A stretch of 64,000 nt of DNA, from contig NZ_SSBK01000009.1 of assembly GCF_004795035.1 (NCBI RefSeq), positions 149,049 to 213,048 on the forward strand, given 5' to 3'. Both the position numbers and the translations under genes were made by a program. The stretch comes from Streptomyces sp. A0958. GTDB taxonomy: Bacteria > Actinomycetota > Actinomycetes > Streptomycetales > Streptomycetaceae. Below, piece by piece: positions 59,246 through 64,000 of this stretch. The stretch's first letter is position 1. Each line of letters begins with the position of its first letter. The notes under the pieces were generated by a model that had not been told where the DNA came from, searched no databases, and worked only from the letters and a program-made list of their open reading frames with translations.

Positions 59246-59536
59246 TCAGACGGCGGGCTGCGGGCTCGTACGGCGGGACGAGTACGTCACGAAGCCCGCT
59301 CCGATGCCCAGGAAGGCCACCCCGCCGAGCAGATACGGGGTGGTGTCGATGCCCGTCCCGGTGTCGGCGAGCGTCGCGGAGTCCGCCCCCGGGCCGGCCG
59401 CCGTCGCACTGCCGACCGCCGCGCCGGGCGCGGTCCCCGTACCGTCGGTGGCATTCGCCGAGGGGACGAACCACAGGGCGCACAGCAGCGTCCCCGCCGC
59501 GGTGGCGGTCAGAAGCGGGCGACGGGTGACGGCCAC
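59246..59536 (-). CDS. Small secreted protein with LAxTG sortase motif
   Basis: The 96 residues have a signal peptide (RRPLLTATAAGTLLCALWFVPSANA), a short mature part of Gly, Thr and Ala, then LADTGTG, a hydrophobic helix (TTPYLLGGVAFLGIGAGFVTY) and a basic end (SSRR). This is the layout of a class E sortase substrate (LAxTG), so the protein is probably attached to peptidoglycan. The mature part is only about 35 residues, short for a surface protein. The GTG at 59536 has AAAGGGGA at good distance. Confidence 0.8.
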   Translation of the reverse strand: MAVTRRPLLTATAAGTLLCALWFVPSANATDGTGTAPGAAVGSATAAGPGADSATLADTGTGIDTTPYLLGGVAFLGIGAGFVTYSSRRTSPQPAV

Positions 59537-59642
59537 GGAATCGGTCCCCTTTACGACAGCCGTGAGTGAGGCTCGGACCGATGCTAATGAACGCAGCGGG
59601 TCGCGGGAAAGAGATGGCGGCCGGGAGCTTAATCTCCGCCCC

Positions 59643-60098
59643 ATGAGCACTTCAGAGTCATCTGGATCATTCGCGTCGTCGCGTTTCGTCCGCCTCCGGG
59701 TCGACATGGTGGTGGAGATCACCGACCCCGACGCCCTCAGCGGAACCGCCCTGGAGAGCCTGGCCGCCGAGTACGGGGAGCCCGGCGGCGAGGGCGCCGA
59801 GGAACGCACGCATGCCGAGGCAGCGGTACGGGAAGACGGAGCGGAGGCCCTTGCCTCGCTGATCGACCCGTTCGACCTGGTCGGCGAGGTGCCCGGGGTC
59901 GAGCTGACCCAGGCCTCCTGGAGCAGCGAGAGCATCGACTACGACCCCGACGACCCGGACGCCTGGGACCTCGACGAGGACGGTGACGAGGGCGACGGCG
60001 AGGACGGCGAGGAGGACGACGACAGCCGGGGAGCCCTCGGTGTCCCGCACAATGGAGATGAGGCCGACGGCTACGGCGGCACGGAGCGGCGGGTCTGA
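59643..60098 (+). CDS. Hypothetical acidic protein
   Basis: The 151 residues are very acidic in the last third (DDPDAWDLDEDGDEGDGEDGEEDDD). The N-terminal part reads RFVRLRVDMVVEITDPDALSGTALESLAAEY, with helix/strand character and no signal peptide, so it is cytoplasmic. I recognise no family. ATG 59643 is chosen; an earlier frame overlaps the divergent gene. It may interact with a basic partner. Confidence 0.7.
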   Translation: MSTSESSGSFASSRFVRLRVDMVVEITDPDALSGTALESLAAEYGEPGGEGAEERTHAEAAVREDGAEALASLIDPFDLVGEVPGVELTQASWSSESIDYDPDDPDAWDLDEDGDEGDGEDGEEDDDSRGALGVPHNGDEADGYGGTERRV

Positions 60099-60328
60099 CC
60101 AGTGGGAACGCGGCCCCGGCCCGCCCGTGGCGGACCGGGGCCGGCCTGTGCCGCGGATGCGGGAACCACCGCGCTCGGCACGGCGTCGATGAGTGGTGTT
60201 CCCCACATCTTCGACGGACGTGGAACGGGAATCCGCTCGAAGGGGTTCTTGGAACATTGACGGGGTTTCGCCGCTGGGCGGCCTGCTCGGGGTTTTCGGG
60301 GAATTCGGCAACGATGGAGAAGCGTGTG

Positions 60329-61579
60329 ATGACGGACAGCAAGCGGCGCAAGGGCCTGATGGCCGCGTCCGCACTGCTCGGCGGCGTACTGGTGCTTTCC
60401 GCCTGTGACGACGGCGGCGACAAGGGCGGTCCGAGCCCCGAGAGCTCGAAGTCCCAGGCGGCCGACGTCGACAAGGCGGCGGCCCAGGAAACCTCCGAGG
60501 CACAGATAGCGATCTCGCCCAAGAACGGCGCGACCAACGCGAGCATCAACAACGCCGCCAAGGTCACCGTCACCAAGGGCAAGCTGACCGCCGTCACCAT
60601 GACGACCGCGGCCGGGGACAGCGTCAAGGGCACCCTCGCCGCCGACGGCACGAGCTGGCAGCCGGACGCCCAGCTGGAGCGCTCGACCACATACAAGATC
60701 AGCGCGACGGCGCAGGACTCCAAGGGCCGCGAGGCCCACGAGAACTCCTCCTTCACCACGGTCTCGCCCGCCAACAGCTTCATCGGGAACTTCACCCCCG
60801 AGGACGGCTCCACCGTCGGCGTCGGCATGCCCGTCTCGATCAACTTCAACAAGCCGATCACCGACACCAAGGCCGTCCAGGACGGCATCAAGGTGACGTC
60901 CAGCAGCGGCCAGCAGGTCGTCGGCCACTGGTTCAACTCGCAGCGCCTCGACCTGCGCCCCGAGAACTACTGGCAGGCCGGCTCCACCGTCACCCTGAAG
61001 CTCGCCCTGGACGGCGTCGAGGGGGCGGACGGCGTCTACGGCGTCCAGCAGAAGACGGTCACCTTCAAGGTCGGCCGCAACCAGGTCTCGACGGTCGACG
61101 CCAAGACCCACACGATGACCGTCACCCGGGACGGCAAGACGATCAAGACCATCCCGATCTCCGCCGGATCGCCCGACAACCCGACGTACAACGGACAGAT
61201 GGTGATCTCCGAGAAGTACAAGGAGACCCGGATGGACGGTTCGACGGTCGGCTTCACCGACGACGACGGCAAGGGCGAGTACGACATCAAGGACGTGCCG
61301 CACGCCATGCGGCTGTCCACGTCGGGCACCTTCATCCACGGCAACTACTGGGGCAAGGGCATCTTCGGCAGCGTCAACACCAGCCACGGCTGCGTCGGTC
61401 TCGCCGACGTCAAGGGCGCCGGCGACCCCAACCAGCCCGCCGCCTGGTTCTACAACAACTCCATGGTCGGTGACGTCGTCATCGTGAAGAACTCCCCGGA
61501 CAAGACGATCCAGCCCTCCAACGGCCTCAACGGCTGGAACCTGAGCTGGGCCGAGTGGACGGCGGGCTCCACCGCCTGA
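60329..61579 (+). CDS. L,D-transpeptidase lipoprotein with Ig-like domains
   Basis: The 416 residues start with a basic segment and the lipobox LVLSAC, so the protein is anchored outside the membrane. Two Ig-like domains (residues about 50-135 and 140-240; ISPKNGATNASINNAAKVTV and VGVGMPVSINFNKPITD) precede the YkuD catalytic domain (residues about 255-385) with HGNYWGKG and SHGCVGLADVKG, the catalytic His and Cys. It cross-links peptidoglycan by 3-3 bonds, as do mycobacterial LdtMt2-type enzymes with the same layout. ATG 60329 has GGAGAAG upstream; ATG 60314 is an alternative. A 23-bp hairpin follows. Confidence 0.93.
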   Translation: MTDSKRRKGLMAASALLGGVLVLSACDDGGDKGGPSPESSKSQAADVDKAAAQETSEAQIAISPKNGATNASINNAAKVTVTKGKLTAVTMTTAAGDSVKGTLAADGTSWQPDAQLERSTTYKISATAQDSKGREAHENSSFTTVSPANSFIGNFTPEDGSTVGVGMPVSINFNKPITDTKAVQDGIKVTSSSGQQVVGHWFNSQRLDLRPENYWQAGSTVTLKLALDGVEGADGVYGVQQKTVTFKVGRNQVSTVDAKTHTMTVTRDGKTIKTIPISAGSPDNPTYNGQMVISEKYKETRMDGSTVGFTDDDGKGEYDIKDVPHAMRLSTSGTFIHGNYWGKGIFGSVNTSHGCVGLADVKGAGDPNQPAAWFYNNSMVGDVVIVKNSPDKTIQPSNGLNGWNLSWAEWTAGSTA

Positions 61580-61603
61580 CCTCCACCCCGTAAACCGAAA
61601 CCC

Positions 61604-61669
61604 CGTACGCCGAAGGCGGCGGCACCGGACCCTCCCCAGGGATTCAGGTGCCGCCGCCTTCGGCGTACG
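61604..61669 (+). terminator. Long-stem terminator
   Basis: A perfect 23-bp stem (61604-61626 with 61647-61669) with a 20-base loop lies 24 bases after the stop at 61579. Confidence 0.9.
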
Positions 61670-61735
61670 CGGGTTCTCACCCGGCTCTCATGGTGGCCTT
61701 AACCCACCATCACAAGCCGTCCTTAGCCTCGCGCC

Positions 61736-63205
61736 ATGTTCTTCACCTACCTCCGGCGCGAGCTGCGCCGCCGCAGAAAGGCGGCGCTCGTCGTCGCCTC
61801 CGGGCTCGCCCTCGGTATTGCGCTGGTCATCATCGTCAGCTCGGTCTCCTCGGGCATGAGCAAGGCGCAGGACAAGGTCCTGGAATCGCTGTACGGCCTC
61901 GGCACGGACATGACCGTCACCAAGGCCGCCACCGCGCCCAAGGCCGGCAGCGGCGAACGGCCCAGGTTCGAGTTCGACGCCAAGGACAGCGACGACGACG
62001 CGACCCAGAGCACGGACCGGGTCATGGTCCAGGGCTTCCAGACCCTGGCGTCCACCACCGTCGACAAGGTAGGCAAGCAGGACGGGGTCGCCGGTGCGGT
62101 CGGCGGGCTGAGCCTGTCCGTCATGAAGGTGGACGGCCAGTTCAAGCGCGGTGAGTTCAAGCAGCAGGGCGGCACCGGCCAGAGCGGCGGCCGGGGCGGG
62201 CCCGGCGGCGGCAGCGGCCAGCCGCAGGGCGAGGTCAGGGGCGGCGGCGCCTCCTTCGACGTCAACTCCTTCACGGTGTACGGCACCGACGTCACCCAGC
62301 AGGACATCGGCCCGCTCACCTCCTCGAAGATCACCTCGGGCCGTACGTTCAAGACGACCGAGACCAACGCCGAGGTGGCCGTCGTCGACTCCGCCTACGC
62401 CAAGGAGAAGACCCTCTCCACCGGCAAGACGGTGACCGTCCACGGCACCAAGTTCACGATCATCGGCGTCTCGACGGCCGACAGCGGCGACGCGGCCGCC
62501 AACCTCTACATCCCGCTCCAGCAGGCGCAGACCCTCTCCGACTCGAAGGACAAGGTCACCACGGTCTACGTCAAGGCCGCGGACTCGCAGAAGATCGACA
62601 GCGTCAAGGCCACCATCCAGAAGAACATCTCGGGCACCACGGTCACCACGTCCGCCGACCTCGCGGACACCGTCTCCGGCTCCCTGTCCACCGCCTCCGA
62701 CCTGGCCTCCAGCGTCGGCAAGTGGCTCTCCATCGCCGTGCTGATCGCCGCGTTCCTGGTCGCCGGGCTCCTCACCTCCTCCGCCGTCAGCCGCCGCGTG
62801 CGCGAGTTCGGCACGCTCAAGGCGCTCGGCTGGAAGAGCGGCCGGGTCACCCGCCAGGTCATCGGCGAGGCCCTTGTCAACGGCCTGATGGGCGGCGTCC
62901 TCGGCATCGCCATCGGCCTGGCCGGCGCCTACGCCGTCACCGCCATCAGCCCCACCCTCACCGCTGAGCTCGGCTCCTCCGGCGGCGGTGGCGGGATGCG
63001 CGGCGGCGGCATGATGGGCGGCGGCGGCCCCGGCAGGCAGAGCGCGTCCAAGGCCCTCGACATCGCGCTGACCGCGCCCGTCTCCCTCTCCATCATCCTG
63101 GTCGCCGTCGCCCTGGCCGTGGCGGGCGGGCTGATCGCGGGCGCCTTCGGCGGCTGGCGCGCCTCCCGGCTGCGCCCGGCCGACGCGTTGCGCCGCGTCG
63201 AGTAG
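61736..63205 (+). CDS. ABC transporter permease (MacB/FtsX type)
   Basis: The 489 residues start with one membrane helix (ALVVASGLALGIALVIIVSSV, about 15-35), followed by a large outside MacB-like domain (about 40-330) and three helices near the end (LSIAVLIAAFLVAGLLTS, EALVNGLMGGVLGIAIGLAGAY and LILVAVALAVAGGLIAGAFGG). The coupling motif GTLKALGWKSGRVTRQVIGE is present. It pairs with the ATPase gene 36 bases downstream. Such pairs export or use ATP to move envelope components. Two Gly/Ser-rich loops (GQSGGRGGPGGGSG and GGGGMRGGGMMGGGG) are probably flexible. Confidence 0.9.
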   Translation: MFFTYLRRELRRRRKAALVVASGLALGIALVIIVSSVSSGMSKAQDKVLESLYGLGTDMTVTKAATAPKAGSGERPRFEFDAKDSDDDATQSTDRVMVQGFQTLASTTVDKVGKQDGVAGAVGGLSLSVMKVDGQFKRGEFKQQGGTGQSGGRGGPGGGSGQPQGEVRGGGASFDVNSFTVYGTDVTQQDIGPLTSSKITSGRTFKTTETNAEVAVVDSAYAKEKTLSTGKTVTVHGTKFTIIGVSTADSGDAAANLYIPLQQAQTLSDSKDKVTTVYVKAADSQKIDSVKATIQKNISGTTVTTSADLADTVSGSLSTASDLASSVGKWLSIAVLIAAFLVAGLLTSSAVSRRVREFGTLKALGWKSGRVTRQVIGEALVNGLMGGVLGIAIGLAGAYAVTAISPTLTAELGSSGGGGGMRGGGMMGGGGPGRQSASKALDIALTAPVSLSIILVAVALAVAGGLIAGAFGGWRASRLRPADALRRVE

Positions 63206-63241
63206 CCCCGCACCCCCGTACCCCGTCAGGAGAAATCACCC

Positions 63242-63925
63242 ATGTACACGCTTCAAGGTGTCACCAAGCAGTACAAGCGCGGAAAGTCCACCGTGATCGC
63301 CCTCGCCGGCGTCGACCTCACCATCGAGGACGGCGGCCGCCTGGTCATCCAGGGCCCCACCGGCGGCGGCAAGTCCACCCTGCTCCAGATGCTCGGCGGC
63401 CTGGACCGCCCCACGGCGGGCAGCGTCGAGCTCGACGGGATGGACCTCGCCAAGCTCAGCGAGGCCAAGCTCACCAAGGTGCGCGCCGAGAACATCGGCT
63501 TCGTCTTCCAGAGCTTCAACCTCATCCCCACGCTCACCGCCCAGGAGAACGTCGAGACCGCCCTCGTACCGCTCGGCGTCAAGGCGTCCGAGCGGCGCAG
63601 AAGAGCCGCCGAGGCGCTGGAGTCGGTCGGCCTCGGCGAGCGGCTGGGCCATGTGCCCGCCGAGATGTCCGGCGGCCAGCAGCAGCGCGTCGCCATCGCC
63701 CGGGCCCTGGTCAAGCAGCCCAAGGTGCTGCTCGCCGACGAGCCCACCGGCAACCTCGACGAGTCCATGCGCGACGAGATCATGGAGGTGCTGGAGGCCC
63801 TGTGGAAGGAGCACGGGCTCACCTTCATCATGGTCACCCACGACAGCTCCATCGCCCGCCGCGCGCCGCGCCTGGCCACCATCCGCAAGGGCAAGGTCAC
63901 CATCACGGAGAACGCCGCGGCCTGA
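63242..63925 (+). CDS. ABC transporter ATP-binding protein (MacB/LolD type)
   Basis: The 227 residues are one ABC domain: Walker A GPTGGGKST near 38, Q-loop FVFQSFNLIPTL near 87, signature MSGGQQQRVAIARAL near 142, Walker B VLLADEPTGNLDES near 162 and the H-loop MVTHDSS. The LolD/MacB-type sequence fits the preceding FtsX-like permease. CAGGAGAAATCACCC before the ATG is a good ribosome site. The two genes form an operon. Confidence 0.95.
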   Translation: MYTLQGVTKQYKRGKSTVIALAGVDLTIEDGGRLVIQGPTGGGKSTLLQMLGGLDRPTAGSVELDGMDLAKLSEAKLTKVRAENIGFVFQSFNLIPTLTAQENVETALVPLGVKASERRRRAAEALESVGLGERLGHVPAEMSGGQQQRVAIARALVKQPKVLLADEPTGNLDESMRDEIMEVLEALWKEHGLTFIMVTHDSSIARRAPRLATIRKGKVTITENAAA

Positions 63926-64000
63926 CCCGCCCCGCGTCCACCGCCGCCGCCGGGCCGCCGGGCCGCCGGGCCCCCCGGGCCCTCGGGCCGCCGGCGGCGG
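63926..64000. other. GC-rich tail with possible hairpin
   Basis: Short CCGCCG, GGGCC and CCGGCGG runs can fold into an imperfect hairpin (CCGCCGCCG at about 63941 with CGGCGGCGG at the window end), a likely terminator of the ABC operon. The window ends here. Confidence 0.45.

Overview
The window reads as a high-GC Streptomyces chromosome: very strong third-position G/C bias, GTG starts, ATGA/GTGA overlaps, and gene families typical of the genus (afsQ1-afsQ2-sigQ, DUF397 and DUF5753 proteins, acyl-CoA carboxylase with an epsilon subunit). From memory, most of the gene order matches the stable core of Streptomyces chromosomes around the nucleoside-uptake, afsQ and acyl-CoA carboxylase genes. 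I have no alignment to prove this.

Layout. 1-6.2 kb: nucleoside uptake ABC operon (substrate-binding protein tail, ATPase, two permeases), cytidine deaminase, then thymidine phosphorylase. 6.3-11.2 kb: a Uma2 remnant, a STAS protein, a SigJ-type ECF sigma factor, an L,D-transpeptidase, and a divergent MFS transporter/LysR pair. 11.3-26.4 kb: an accessory island. It holds two decayed CRISPR repeats, a broken WhiJ-type regulatory module (ATP-binding protein, DUF5753, DUF397), a complete type I-E CRISPR-Cas operon (cas3-casA-casB-cas7-cas5-cas6e-cas1-cas2), and two arrays that diverge from it (43 repeats on the minus strand at 13055-15641; 14 repeats on the plus strand at 25622-26443). 26.4-34 kb: hydrolase, adenosine deaminase, small secreted and membrane proteins, then afsQ1/afsQ2/lipoprotein divergent from sigQ. 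34-43 kb: uridine kinase-like protein, two aldehyde dehydrogenase family genes with deoC, a PH-domain protein, a thioredoxin-lipoprotein pseudogene, a phosphohexomutase and purine nucleoside phosphorylase. 43-54 kb: gamma-glutamylcyclotransferase-like protein, LpdA-type flavoprotein, DeoR and TetR regulators, and the acyl-CoA carboxylase set (accA2, maf, pccE, pccB, birA). 54-64 kb: adenylate cyclase, enoyl-CoA hydratase, a GGDEF protein, hutH, a sortase-motif protein, a second L,D-transpeptidase and an FtsX/ABC pair.

How they work together. Nucleoside import (406-4402), cytidine deaminase, thymidine phosphorylase, adenosine deaminase, deoxyribose-phosphate aldolase, a phosphohexomutase and purine nucleoside phosphorylase together form a nucleoside salvage and catabolic pathway spread over 43 kb. 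Five of these transcription units carry the same palindrome, CTACGCGCGTAG (one site has a single change), just upstream of the genes, which suggests one shared regulator. The CRISPR-Cas island has two leaders with matching motifs at identical spacing, so one Cas1-Cas2 complex probably feeds both arrays. Several intergenic regions carry copies of one palindromic repeat family that has moved into gene ends and supplies the stop codons of two unrelated proteins.
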